Assembly: GCA_001750645.1 (NCBI GenBank)
Contig: MEIF01000013.1
Span: 1-64,000, forward strand
Length of the DNA: 64,000 bases
Direction of reading: 5' to 3'
DNA from: Gammaproteobacteria bacterium AqS3
GTDB taxonomy: Bacteria > Pseudomonadota > Gammaproteobacteria > MEIF01 > AqS3
The position numbers and the translations under genes were made by a program. Shown here piece after piece: positions 1-14,200 of the stretch; the stretch's first letter is position 1, and every line of letters begins with the position of its first letter. Below the pieces are notes generated by a model, which was not told the origin of the DNA, searched no databases, and saw nothing but the letters and a program-made list of their open reading frames with translations.

Positions 1-675
1 GAGCCAAACGCCGTTGCGGTTCAGCTCGCCGTGCTCAAGATCGTCGCAATGCAGATTCCAGCGATGCAGCTGCCATAGTCCGCTGCGATGGCCATAGTTG
101 CGGCAGACCGTCCGCAGCCCTGGCCTCGGAACTCAACCGAGGCAATACCCTGCCCGACCGCTGCAATGCTGTTGCGGTGATGCTCGCCGCGCTGCAGATA
201 GATAAACCCTCATGGTGCGAGCTAATCTCCAGGCAGATGAAGGGCGCTCACACGCGCATCAAAAATATCGGGTCCGTGGAGTTTCCGGGTCGGTTTCCCG
301 GAGAGAAGGCTGTCTTTTCAAGCAGCCCTGGGCGGCGGGATGCACGGACAGCATTGCAGCTGAAGGCGGGACAAACAGGCACCGGAGATTGGCCAGGGGC
401 GCTGAGCAGCGATGGGATGCCGCACTTGCAGCCGTTCGGGCGGTGTTCTGGCATCACGGTCTGCCCCCCGGGATGCGTTCCACGCTGGAACCGCAACGCA
501 GCATTTCCCCTTCGCCTCGGGCCGTCCTCCAGTCCTCCATCTATATGTGTGCGCGCGCGCTGTTCAACGGTCAGCCGCTGCCGGCGACTGAGACTGGGAC
601 CAGGCAGATCAAGGTGTATTGCACAACATCCGGCATCCGACCGACCGCCCTGCCGGGGACGGGCATTCAGGCGCG

Positions 676-2240
676 CTAATCGCCGAGGTTTTTCTTCAGC
701 TCGAGGCCGATGCGCGAGGTGCCTCCCGGACCCTGACCCGTGCTGATTTCATTGAACAGCTTGGCTTCCAGATCCTCTCCGTCGGTAAAGCGCAGGCCGG
801 TGGTGTAGCGCGTCGAGGCGTAATCCCCCTGGGAGATCCGGTATTCGGTATACGGCGTCAGGAGGCCGCCGAACATGTCCATGCCGAAGCCGAAATTGGC
901 GGTGAGCGCACCCCGCTGCGCCTGATTGCGGTTCATCAGCCCTGTCCGATCAGGCCTGAAGGCTTCTTCCCGCTCCAGAGCGCCGTCCTGCAGGGCGCCC
1001 CACTCGGGACGAATGCCCAGCGACAGGCCGCGTCCCAGCGGATCCCTCGCCCTGAGCTGCATTTCCAGGCTGGCCCCGAATTCCTGCATGTCGTCTGCCG
1101 TGTGCGAGCCCAGCCAGCGCATGCTCAAATCGACATTGAACCGATCACCGGCGGCGAGTTTGGCCCCGGCAGTCAGCTCGATGCCGGTGCCGGTGATGCC
1201 GTCGCCGCTGTCCTGGCGCACCATCATTCCCAGACGCGGGTTGAAGTTCCAGAAGTCGCCGAAACCGCTTCTGTGGGACAGTTCAATCCCGCCCCGTATC
1301 AGTGTGCTGTCGACGCTCAGCCCGCTGATCGAGGCCGCCTCGGCGCTGCGCTCAACGGACAGCCTGCTGGACAGCACATTGGCGACCGTCATGACCGAGG
1401 TGTTGACGAAGTTGCCGACCGGCCAGTTCAGTGCGACCGACATCATGTCCATGCTCATGTCGGCCTTGCCGCTGTTGCCGCTGGTCTCGTCAATTTCGAC
1501 ATCGCCGTTGCCCCGCCCAAACATCATCTGTATGGAGCCGCCGGAATCCAGGCCAATCTCAAGGTATGGGAGCACGGTGTTCATGCGGGCGGTCAGGCTC
1601 GCCTCGTTGTTGAACAGCAGGTAGTCGGCCCCGCTGTTGCCCCGGGAGAAGGCGAGGCCGAGCAGCGTTCCCTCGCCCAGTTCACGGTCAAAGCCCAGCC
1701 ATAGGGCGATCTGATCGCCGTCGTACTCGGCGCCTATGGGATTGTCCTGATTGACCGGGTTGTCAATCTCACTGGTAAGGCCGGAGAAGTCGCGCATGTC
1801 ATAACGGCCCCAGAGCGTCCACGGCTGCCCCCCAGCCCCCGCTCCGACGGCGCTCATGGCATAGGTGAAGCTGCTGACAAACGGAAGCTCGCTGCCGATG
1901 AGGTCGGGCTGGGCAAGCGCCGGAGCCCCGTCTTTGAGCGCGATGCCTCCGAGCCAATCGACGCTCTGCCGGTCGACGCCAAACAGGGAGCCGTCAAAGC
2001 GCGAGGCGCCTGGATTGTTCCCGGCGCTTGCCATCGCGGCCGCCGCAAAGCCCGAGGCAATGTCCTGAACGGCTTTGCGGCTGAGCTCGACATCGTGGCC
2101 CGCGATGTTCGCCGTGCGCAGACCCGTTCCGGTTTGCAGCCGGTTGTTGATGACGTCGACGGTGCCGATCAGGGTTGTGCGGGCGATCTCCGCCAAAACC
2201 TGCTTCGCCACCATGCGTTCAATGTTGGGGTCGGCCCCCT
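676..2240 (-). other. Linker plus autotransporter-like beta-barrel domain of giant protein 1
   Basis: Repeat pattern stops at DPNIERMVAKQVLAEIARTT. Then VDWLGGIALKDG...LPFVSSFTYAMS...TLWGRYD...IALWLGFDRELGEGTLLGLAFSRG...GDGITGTGIELTAGA...GRGLSLGIRPEWG...FGGLLTPYTEYRIS. Homologous segments recur at the C-terminus of giant protein 2. Confidence 0.75.
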
Positions 2241-5200
2241 TGTCCTCGTCCAGAACGGTGACTGCAACGCTGGCGGTCAGGCCGGCATATTCGCCGCCGA
2301 GACCAGAGAGGGTGACGGTTGCCGATTCGTTGTCCCGGTCTGCGTCCTGCGTGCCCGTGACAATCACCAGCTGATCCACATTCCAGTTTTCTGCGGTAAA
2401 GATCAGCCTCGCCGGCGAGGTCGATGCCGCTTCCTGATCGTCGCTTGAAATCCTCAGCGTCACCTGTCTGCTGGGCTCGCTCATCAGGCTCACCCTGAAG
2501 GGAACGCTCTGACCCTCGGTCACGCTCAGGTCGGTCTGGGAGAGTCTGATTCCGGCTTCATCGTCGTCCAGAACAGAGACCAGAACCTCGGATCTCAGGG
2601 CTTCATAGCTCCCGCCGGCGGCGACCAGGGTCAGGGTCAGCGCCTCCTCATCGGAGATGTCGGGATCTTGGGCGCCCTCCAGTCCAATCTGCTGATCGGT
2701 GCTCCAGTTGGTGGGGGTGAAGGTCAGGGTCAGTCCCTCCCCTGGCGAGGCTGTGGCGCTCCCCTGGCTGATGATGACGGCCTCGTCGCTCATGCTGACG
2801 GACAGGGTCACATTTTCACTGGGCGGTGCTGCCAGCCGGACATCCAGATTTTCCGTTTCGCCCTCATTGACACTCACTTCGATCGCCGACAAGATCAGCC
2901 CCGGCGGGCGGTCATTGTCCGGTATGTCCACGGCCACGGTTGAGCTCACGCCGTCATATCCCGCACCCGCAGCCTTCAGGCTGATGAAGGCGAAGTTATC
3001 GTCTGGATCGCCATCCTCTCGGGCAGAGACCATGACGCTCTGTGCCTGATTCCAGGTGGTGTTGTCAAACGTCAGACTCTGCTTGGACAGCGTCGCAGAG
3101 GCGCCCCTGCTCATCAGCCGAACGGTCACAGTGCCGTTTGGAGGCGCTGTCAGTTTCACATCGAAGGTGGCGGAGGAGCCCTCGGTCACGGTCAGTGCGT
3201 CGATGGCCTCGTTGTTGACGGCAACATTCAGCTGGGCGGAGTTGAGATCCTCAATCAGAACCCTGATGCTGCCGGTTTTTCCAGCGTAGTCGCCCCCCGA
3301 AGCGGACAGGCTGATATTGGCCGTCTCATCCTCGGAATCCGCATCGCTTGAAGTGAATACGGCGACAGACTGCGCATCGGCCCAGTTGTCCTGCGTAAAG
3401 GTCAGGTCAACCGTCTGCAGCCTGTCCTGTGATGCCGGATCGAGGGCGAGACTCGCGAGGGTCGCCTGGTCGGTGCTGACCGAGACGGTCACATCGGCGC
3501 TCGGCTGCTGCGTCAAGGCGACCGTGAACGAGGACGCGCTCCCCTCTGCAACAGACAGAACCGGCGTCGACAGCTTCAGGTGGCTCGATTCGTCATCGTT
3601 GACATCCACACTGACCCGGTTTGTGCGCCCGGAATACTCGCCCCCGGATGCACTGAAGCGAATCTCGGTTTGAGCGTCTGTCGAATCGTCGTCCTGCTGT
3701 GCTGTCACGGTCAAAGGCTTGGCTTCGGTCCAATCATCCGGAGTGAAAATCAGCACCGTCGGGGAAACAGTCGCAATATCGAGATTGGCGGCGGTGACTG
3801 AAACCGTCACTCTCGAACTCGGCCGGCTCAGCGGCCGGGCCGTGAGGCTCGCCGCCTCGCCCTCAACCAGGGTCAAGTCCTGCAGCGACAGGCTCAGGCC
3901 GACCGTTTCGTCATCGTCAACAGTGACGTTGATGCTGCGATTGATCCCGGTATAGCCGCCGCCGGACGGAGCCAGGCTGAATATCACCCCGTCGTCTTTG
4001 GCGTCTTCATCCTCGCTTCCGGAGATGCTGAGCGACTGATCAACATTCCAGTTGTTCGGGGTAAAGACCAGGCTTAACGGGGTCGCCAGAGCGGCGGCGC
4101 TGTTGTTGGCGACGGAAACCGTCACATTGCCGGTGGGCTGGGAATTCAGCCGGACAGTCAGATTTTGGCTCTCGCCCTCGCCCACACTCAGCGTGTCGGC
4201 GGACAAAATCAGACGCGCATTGTTGGTGTCGGCAATGGAGACCGCAATGCTGCTGCTGATGCCGGTATAGCTGCCCCCATTGGCCGAGAAATTGAGCGTG
4301 ACGCGCTCATCGTCGGCATCGGCATCCTCCAGCGAGGTGACCGCAACGGTCTGAGGCGTATTCCAGTCGGCTGTCCCGAAAGTCAGCTGCCCGGGCAAGA
4401 CCGTTGCGGCCTGCTCATCGTCACTGGCTATCGTCAGGGTGACATTGCCTGTGGGCGGGCCGGGCAATCTCACCTGGAAGTTTTCAGAGCTGCCCTCATC
4501 GAGCGACAGCGACTGAACCGAAAACACCAGCTCAGAGACCTCGTCGTCCCGGATCAAGACGGGCAGCTGAATCATGACCCCGTCATAGCCCGACCCCGAT
4601 GTGGTCAGCGTCAGCGCTTCTCTTTCATCGAGGGCATTGACATCCTCCTCGGCCGTCAGGGTGATGTTCTGGGGGACGTTCCAGTCGAGTTCATCGAAGT
4701 CCAGCCGGGTGATCGAGAGCGTTGACACGACTGAATTGCTGTTTGCAATGTCAACCGTTACAGGGCCCTCGGGCTGCTGGGCCAGCCTGACTGAGAACGT
4801 ATTGTTGGCCCCCTCCGTCAGCACAATCTCCGATTCTGACAGGTCGAGGTTGGGACGGTTAAAGTCGGTGATCGTCGCCGTCAGGCTGGACGTTATCCCG
4901 CTGTAGCCCCCGCCCTGTGCCGCAAGCCTGATCGTGACCGTCTCATCATCCAGGTCGGCATCCTGCAGCGAGATCAGTGCGACCGCCCTGCCGAGATTCC
5001 AGTTTGTCGAGTTAAAGGTCAGGGCTTCGGGCTGCGCCGTTGCGGTTGTCTCATCGCTGCTGCGGACCGAGACCGTCACCGCCCCGCCGACTGGCGGGCT
5101 GGAAAGCCGCACGGTAAAGTCCGTCTCCCTGCCCTCTTTGATCAGCAGCGTGGATTCGGACAGCAGCAGCGCCGGAGTGTCTTTGTCCTCGACTTTTACG

Positions 5201-8200
5201 GTGACGATTTTTGAGACCCTGTCATAGTCGTCCCCGTCAGCCAAAACCGTGATCGACACATGCTCGTCGTGGGCATTGGCATCGCTGAGCGGTGTCAGCT
5301 CAATCAGCTGGGGCGTGTCCCAGTTTTGCCGGGTGAAGGTCAGGAGCTCGCCCTCTGTCACCTCGAGCGAGCTGGGTGCGCTGCTCCCGGATGAAATCAG
5401 CACATCTGAGCGGGGCTGGACACCCAGCCGCACCCTGAGATATCCGGCATTTCCGCCCTCAACAAAGGACAGCGAGGCCGGGGAGACGACGAGGTGCGGG
5501 GCATCCCTATCGGACACCTCGACGGCGAGCTCTGCCGAAACACCGCTGTAGCCCGAGCCGACCGCCGATACATTCAGGGTGGTGTTCTCGTTGAGCGTGT
5601 CATCGTCAACCGCGCCCGTAACGGTCACCGTGCGCGCGGTGTCCCAGTTGTCGCTGTCGAAGACCAGCGTGTTCGGTGCCGGGACCGCAGCGGCCGCATC
5701 GTCGCTGCGGATTTGCACCGTCACCGGACCGACCGGCTGGTGCGACAGTTTGATCGTAAAGGCGCCCGAGCCGCCCTCCGTCAGTGACAGTCCCACAGCC
5801 GACACGTCCAGCGCCAGCTCTTCAGAGTCATCAATCTCCAGGCCGACAGCAGCCGTCGCACCCTCATACTCGACTCCGCTGGCGACCAGATTAATCTGAA
5901 CCTGATCATCCTCGGCATCGCCATCGGGGTGACTGGTCACTGACACGGTCTGGGGCGTGTTCCAGTTGACGGCGGTAAAGCCAAGGGTTTTCGGCTCCAC
6001 GGGCACCGAGACCGAATTGCTCGTCAGGGCGACCGACACATCACCCGTGGGCAGGTTGGCCAGGCGCACCGTGAACGACGCAGAGGTGTCATCTCGCATT
6101 TCCAGGCTCAGCGCCGACACCCTCAGTTCAGCCAATTCGTCATCGTTGACGATTACGGTGACGGAGTCGCTGACATCGGCGTAGTCCGCCCCGGAGCCGG
6201 TCAGGGTCAGGGTCGTCCTCGCCTCTGCCGCATCTGCATCCTCCACCCCGACAATGGTGACCTCCTGCTCCTCATTCCAATTTTCAGAGGTGAAGTCCAG
6301 ATCGACGGGATCGAAAGTCACGGACGAGTTGGAACTCGTCAGTGTGACCGTCACATCGCCGGTCGGCTTCGTGTCGAGCCTCACCGCAAACGTTCCCTCC
6401 TCTCCCTCGACCACGGTGATGATCGAAGCCGAGAGGTCCAGCCCGACCTCATTGCTGTCGTCTATGTTGACCCGCAGCGTGGCGGTCACACCCGAATATT
6501 CGGCGCCGGACGCACTGAAATCAAGGGTTTCATTCTCGTCCGTGGCATCCTCATCGGACTGAGCCGTGATGCTGACCGACTTCGGAGTATCCCAATCCTC
6601 CGTGGAGAAGCTCAGGGAGGTCTGGCTGCCGTCGGCATCGGGGTTCGCGTCCACCACGAGGTCCGAGTTCTCCCCGACCGCAATGGCGACATCCACCGAG
6701 TCAGTGGGCCGGGTATTGAGCCGCACCGTAAACGCACCGCTCACCCCCTCGACCAGATCAACCGGACTGGGTGCAAGCGTCAATTCAACGGAGTCCTTTT
6801 CTCTCACCGTGACCGCCAGATCAGCGAAGACTTTGGGATCCTCATCCTCGTAGTCGGCCCCGGAAGCTGTGAACCTGATCGTGCCGGTGTCATTCACACC
6901 GTCAACATCGGGGAGGACGATGAGCGTCACCGTTTGCGGTGTGTCCCAGTTGTCCGAGGTAAAGGTCAGTTCGCCCTGATTGCCGTCGGTGGCGGCATCG
7001 GTGTCGGCCTGGATATCGGTGTTCTCCGACTGCGTCAGCGTCACCCTGACATCGCCCGTGGGCTGGGTGTCCAGAGCCACCGCAAAGGTGGTATTGACCT
7101 GATTGCCGTCAGCCGTATCCGGCTCGTTCACCGTCAGCGATGCGGGTGAAAGCGTCAAGCCTCGCTCATTGCCATCGGTGACCGTGATCGCAATGCTGGC
7201 GGTGGCTGCTTCATACCCCCCGTCGGAGGCGCTCAGATTGAATGTCGTCGTATCGTTCACCGCATCCGCATCAGCAATTGCCGAGACCGTCACTTCCTGC
7301 GTCTCATTCCAATCGTCGACAGTGAAGTCCAGCGTGTTCTGATTGCCGGCGGCAACGTCGTCCGTGTCGAGCGTGATGTCCGAGTTGACAGTCTGGGGAT
7401 CCTGCACCAGCGTGACCGTCACATCCCCGGTTGGCCTGGAATCCAGCTTAACCGTGAAGGTGCTGCTGCGGCCCTCGGTAAATTCCAGAGTGTCCCCGGA
7501 CAGCATCAGGTCAATGCTTTCATCATCGTCGACCTCGATTGTCAGCTGTCCCGTGATGCCGGCGTAATCCCCGCCTGCGGCGCTGAGCTGAATGTCCTCG
7601 GTGTCGTGCACGGCATCGGCATCCTGCGCCGCATCAACGCGCACCGACTGCGGGGTCTCCCAGTTTTGCTGGGTGAATTCCAGCACCAGTTGCCCGCCGT
7701 CCGCATCGGTGTCCGTGTCCAGCGTGATGTCTGTGTTGTCGGGCTGCACCAGGGAGACCGTCACGGACGAGCTGGGCTGGTTGTTCAGGCGAACGGTGAA
7801 CGAATTGTTGCCGCCCTCATCCACAACCAGCTTGTCTGCCGGCGACAGGATCAGCTGCGGGTCGTCGTCGTCATCCACAGTCACCCTGACACTGCTGGTC
7901 TGATTGTCGTACTCGGTCGTTCCCGAGGCAGTCATGGTGATGGTTGTGAGGTCATTTATGCCGTCGTCGTCATGTCTGGCAGAGACCGTCACCTGCTGCG
8001 GCGTATTCCAGTTGCCGGCATTGAATGTCAGTGCGTTCTGATTTCCGGGCACCGAGGGATTGGTGTCCAGCGTGATCTCCTCGTTGTTCGGCTGCTGCAA
8101 TCTGATCGAGACATCAGATGACGGGGCGTTGTCGATGCGAACCGTAAACACCCCGCTGGCACCCTCTGTGATCGTCAGCCTTGCCGGATCGACCCTGATG

Positions 8201-11200
8201 CCCGGCGGCTCGTTGTCGGTGACCTCAATCGTCAATCGTCCGGATGCCGCACCGTAGTCGGCTCCGGTGGCGGAGAGGCGGATCACCGCCTCATCGACCG
8301 CCCCGTCGGCGTCATCCACCGAGAAGGCGGTCACTGTCTGGGGCGTGTCCCAATTCGAGGCGGTGAATGTCAGCGTGTTCTGAAGGTTTGCGGTTCGGGC
8401 ATCCGTATCAACGGTCACGTCCGGATTGTCCGGCTGGGCCAGTGTCACGAGCACGCTGCCCCCGACCGGCTGCGATGACAGGCTGACACTGAATTGGATG
8501 CTCTGGTCCTCCGCCATCGTCAGCCTTGTCCCGGGCAGATCAAACCCGACGCGCTCATCCTCATTCACAGAAATGGACGTGCTGAAGGTCTGTCCCGCGT
8601 AATTCCCTCCGCTGGCCTGAATGCTGATGTTCGCCGTGTCAATGGCCGCATCGGCATCGTGCTTGGCGGAGACGTTCACGGTCTGGGCCTGATCCCATCT
8701 GAGGCGCGAGAACGTCAGCAGGGTCTGATTGCCCGATGAGGCCGCATTGGTATCCAGCGTGATATCCGAATTCTCCGGCTGCATCAGCGTCAGCGTTACA
8801 TTGGCGCTGGGCTGACTCCTGAGGGCAATGGAGAAGCTGGAACTGGCGCCCTCATCCAGGTCCAGCGATGACAGCCCGAATTTCAGGCCGACGGCGTCAT
8901 TGTCATTGAGCGAGACGGTGAGCTCGGCAGTCTCGCCGCTGTAATCGCCGCCAATGGCCACCAGGGAGATTTTCTCCTCATCGTCAACGGCGTTGGCGTC
9001 TTCAGCGGCTGTCAACCTGATGGTCTGTTCGGTCTGCCAATTGCCGGTGGTGAAATTCAGGGTGTTTTGGTTGCCCGCCAGCGTGGGATTGGTGTCCAGC
9101 TCGACATCTGAATTGCTCGACTGATTCAGCTCCACGCCGACACTGGCGCTCGGCTGCGTTCTCAGCCGCACCGTGATGGTGTCGGTCGCCCCCTCATCCA
9201 GGCTCAGGCTGGTTGCAGAGAGCACCAGAGCCGTCTGGTTGCTGTCGAGAACTTCCACTGCCAAGCTGCCGGTCTCGCCCTGGTAATCCGCACCGGTGGC
9301 GGACAGGGCAATCGTCACTGTGTCATCGAGGGCATCGGCGTCCTCGCCGGCGCTCAGCGTGACGGTCTGCCCGGCATTCCAATTGCCCGGCGTGAAAGTC
9401 AATTGATTTTGTGCACTGCCGCCGCCTGTGGCGATCTGCAGCCTGGTCCCGCCGAGGGCGCTCTGCGACAGCGAGACCTGCACATCGCCGCTCGGCTCGC
9501 TGTTCAGCCTGACGGTAAAGCTGACATCCGACCCCTCGGGAAGCTGCAGGCTGCTCTCCGAGAACAGGAACCCCGGCGTTTCAGTATCGGTGACCCGCAC
9601 CGACACGCTGGCGGCCTGCCCGGCATAGTTGCCCCCCTCGGCGCTGATCTGAACCCTCACGGCGGGGTCATCGATCGCATCGCTGTCAGGCTCTGCCGAG
9701 ACGGTCACTGTCTGATCGGTGGCCCACTCGTCGGGCTCAAAGATCAGCACCTCCTGGATGCCCGAAGCCTGAGCGTCGGTGTCCACAACCACATCCGATT
9801 CCCGGTAGCCGCTGAATGTCAGCCTGACGGTTTCGGACGGCTTGGAATTGAGGCGGATGTCGAAGGTCTCACTGGAGCCCTCGTCGACATCCACGGACCT
9901 GTCAGAAAGCACCAGACTCCTGGCGTCATCGTCCCTCACATTCACAGTCAGGGTCGTCTTTTCCAGGTTGGAGTAGCGGCCGCCTGCGGCAGTGATTTCA
10001 ATTGATCCGGTTTCTTCATTTTCTGCGTCATCGTCTCCGACCGCAGAAATGTAGGCTGTCTGAGCCACGCGCCAGTTGGCTGAATTGAAGCTGAGGGTCT
10101 GCTGGCCGCCGGTCACATTGAGGTCGGTGTCGACGCGAAGATCGGAGTCATTCGGCTGTTTGACTGTCACCGTCACAGGCAGATCCGGCTCGGTTGCCAG
10201 TCTGATTGTGATGCTGCCCCTCTGCCCCTCGCGTATGTTCAAAGTTGACTGGGACAGCACCAGGGCATCCTGGTCTTCGTCCACCACCGTGACCGGCAAT
10301 TCGGCGCTCTCGGAGAGATATTCAGCGGCGCCGGAGGAGGCGCTGATTGAAATGGCCCAGGATTCATCGGCCCCGTCTTCGTCCGCCGGTGCACTCACAG
10401 TCACCGTCTTTGCCACCCCTGAATTTGCGGGCGTGAAGGTCAGCGTGCCCTGATTGCCGCCGACGTCCGCATCGGCGTCAATCGTGAGGTTGCTGGTGGC
10501 CGGCGATTGGCTCAGCGTGAATGTCACACTATCTGTCGGCGGGGCGCTCAGCGACACTGCAAAGGTGGTTGCACCGCCCTCATCGACCGTCAGGGTGGTT
10601 TTTGAAAGGCTCAGGCCAATCGTTTCATCGTCATCGATGATCACTGCAATGGTGCTGGTCTCGCCCTCATAGCCGCCGCCCGCCGCAGTCAGTGAAAGCT
10701 CTTCGATCTCGTCGGCGCCGTCCTCATCCTGGCCGGCCGACACCGTCACCGTCTGCGGGCGGTTCCAGTTGTCATTTGTGAAGGTTATTGGGACACCCTG
10801 CAGGGAGAGGTCGGGATTGCTCGGATTGTTGGCGGCCATCGACACCTCAATATCGTTTCCGGCGCCGGGATCGCTGCCCAGCTGGATCGTGAAGGTCGCA
10901 TTGCTCCCCTCATTCACCGTCAATTCCGTGACCGAGAGCATCAGGCCCAGAGTGTCGGCGTCGGTTACCGATACATTCACAGTCGCCCGGGCGGCGTCAT
11001 AGCCGCCCCCGCTGGCGGTAAACCTAATCGCAGCGCCGTCACTGGTTGCGTCATCGTCCTGAATTGCGGAAACCGTGACGCTCTGGTCTTGATCCCAATT
11101 GCTGCTGGTGAAGGTCAGGGTGTTCTGATTGCCCGAGGCATTGCCATCGGTGTCCGCTGTGACATCTGTGTTGGCGGGCTGGGCCAGCGTCACAGTCACA

Positions 11201-14200
11201 TCGCCGCTGGGCTGAGCGGCCAGCTTGACCATGAGGTCTGCACTTCCGCCCTCCTGCACGGTCAGCGAGGTTCCGGACAGCGTCAGGTCGGCCGTGTCCG
11301 CATCCCCGATCGAGAGGCTCAGGCTGGCCGTCCTGCCCTGGTAATCGCCGCCGGCTGCGGACAGGTCAATCGTGGCATTCTCATCTGCGGCATCGCTGTC
11401 CGAGGCGACTGAGAGCGTGACGGTCTGTGCGACCTGCCAGTTGCTGTCGTCAAATTCCAATTCGCTGCTGCTGCCGCCCGGATTGTCCGCATCGGCCACC
11501 AGGCTGACGTCGGCATTGTCGGTCTGCCAGGTCACGGTGACGTCGTCGCTGGGTTCGGAGGCCAGCCTGACCGTAAAGGTTTGGCTCGTATCCTCGTTGA
11601 TCTGAATCGAATCTGTCGACAGCCGCAGTTCGACCGCATCGGCTTCCGTCACATTGACGCTCAGCGCCGTTCTCAGCCCCTGGTAATTGCCCCCTGAGGC
11701 ATTGAGGTCGATCGTGCCCGTGTCGGATTGGGCGTCATCGTCCTGGGCCGCAGAAACCGTCACGGTTTGAGCCGTGTCCCAGGTGGCCGCGGCAAACATC
11801 AGGGTCGCCTGATTCCCGGTCGCAACCGCATCGGTGTCGAAAGTGATGTCTGAGCTGCTGTCGTCAGACAGGCTCAAAGTCACCGTGACATCTTCGGTGG
11901 GCTCGGAGCTCAATTTGACTTCAAAGGTGGCGCTGGCGCTCTCCCGAACCCGCAGCACGCCGCTCTCCGACAGCGCCAGCCCCCGGGCGTCGTCGTCCTG
12001 GACTGTCAGCTCCAGGCTGCTGGAAATGCCGCCGTAATTGCCGCCCGATGCCCGCAGCGAGATCGTCAAAGCGCTGCCTTCGGCATTGCCGTCCTCAGCT
12101 GCGGCCAGGATCACGAATTGGTTGCGATCCCAGTTCGTCGAGGTAAAGGTCAGCTGATTCTGATTGCCGTTCATGCCCCTGTCGGTGTCCACCGACACCC
12201 CCGAACCGGCTGCCGGCTGATCAATGGTCACCGTGATATTGGCGCCGGGCTGTTTGGACAGGCGGACGCCAAAGCCGACCGTCTGCCCCTCCCTCACTGT
12301 CAGCCGGCTTTCGGTCAGCTGGATGCCGACATCGTCGTCGTCGTCAACCGACACGGACACGCTGGCCGTCACAGCGGCATAGTCCCCGCCGGCGGCGCTC
12401 AGCTCAATCGTCGCCGAGTCATCGAGACGGTCGGCGTCCTCGGCTGGGGAGACATTCACAGTCCGCGGAATATCCCAGTTTGCCGGGGTGAAACTCAGGG
12501 TGTTCTGATCGCCCGTCGCCCTGCCATCGGTGTCGACCCTGACATCGGCATTCGCCGGCTGCCTCAAGGTCACCGTGACATCGGCGCTCGGCCGGCTGTT
12601 CAGCGCCACGGTAAACGAATCCGCGCGGCCTTCGAACAGCTCCAGGGAGGCATCCGACAGGGCAAACCCGACGCTGTCGTTTTCAGCCACCGTCACCCTC
12701 AGGCTTGTTCTCCGCCCCGCGTAATTCCCGCCGTCCGCCACCAGGGACACCGCTGCCACATCGACAATGGCGTCCTCGTCCTCCCGGACAGAGACGGCAA
12801 TCGTCTGCTCCTGATTCCAGTTGGAGGCATTGAAGCTCAGCGTGGTCTGATTCCCCGGGATTGAGTCGTCCGCATCGAGCCCAATATCCGGATTCGGCGA
12901 GGACAGCTCGACAGTCACCCCGGCCGTCGGCAGCACGGTCAGTCTGATGGTGAATGAGCCGCTGCCGCCCTCGGTCACGACCATTGCCGTCTTGGACAGA
13001 TCCAGGCTGACATCGTCGTCATCATGGACGTCCACCAAAACGGAACCCGCCAGCCCCGCATAACCGCCGCCGCTCGCCGTCAAAACCAGCGTCGTCTGGG
13101 CGTCGATGTTGTCGGCATCCTCAACCCCGGCCACGGTCACGGTCTGGGCGTTCTGCCAGTTTTCGGCGGTAAAGGTCAGGCTCGCCGGGGTCGCCGCTGC
13201 AACCGAGCCCGAACTGCTGGAGACCGCAACCCTGACATTCCCGGTCGGCCGGGTGCCCAGGCTCACATCAAGGGCGCTGGTGCTGCCCTCGCTCACGGTC
13301 AATGCGGCGGAGGACAGCGTGAATGTCGGATCGTCGTCATCCTCGACATCCACCGTCAGAGTGCGGGAGACCCCCTCGTAATCGCCCCCTGCGGCGCGCA
13401 TTGCAATCGTCACCTCTTCATCGCCGACGTCCTCATCCGGGAATGCCACGACGTTCACGGTCTGTGCGATGCGGAATTCCGCAGGAGAAAACGTCAGGCT
13501 CGAGGGGGCAATCTGCACTGCACCGGTCTTGTCGCTGGCGAGCTCTATGGTGACGTTGGTGGTCGGGCGGCTGCCCAGCGCCACCGTGAAAGAGCCGGCG
13601 TTTCTCGTCGACGCCTCTGTCAGGGAAAGCAAATCGGTCGACAATTCCAGACCGACGTTTTTATCGTCGGTGACCGTCACCATGACACTCGCACTCTGAC
13701 CCGAATAACCGCCTCCCGAGCCGCTCAGGGCGACTGTGACCTGCTCATCGGCGAGATCAGAATCACCCACCGCCGACACCGTCACCGTCTGCATCTCACT
13801 CCAGTTGGCCGCAGTGAATGTCAGCTCGGCCGGCGCTGCGGTCACGGCATTTCGATCCGGGCTGATCACCGAAACCGTGACATCGGACGCCGGCTGCGTC
13901 CGCAGTGCCACCGTGAACGTGTCCGAATCGCTCTCGCCGAGCTGCTTCCTCGTCTCTGAAAGCCTGAAGCCAATGGCGTCGTCGTCGGTGACCGTCACCA
14001 CAACGCTGCCGCTCTGGCCGGAATAGCCGCCATCGCTGGCAGTCAGGCTGATCGTTGTGGTTTCGCCGCTGCCGTTGTCATCGTCGGCGGGGGCGACCAC
14101 CGTGACCGTCTGAGTGCTGTTCCAATCCGACGGAGTGAAGGTCAGCTCGGTCGGGGACACCGTCGCAGCAAGCGGGTTGGAATTGTTGATCGCAATCGAC

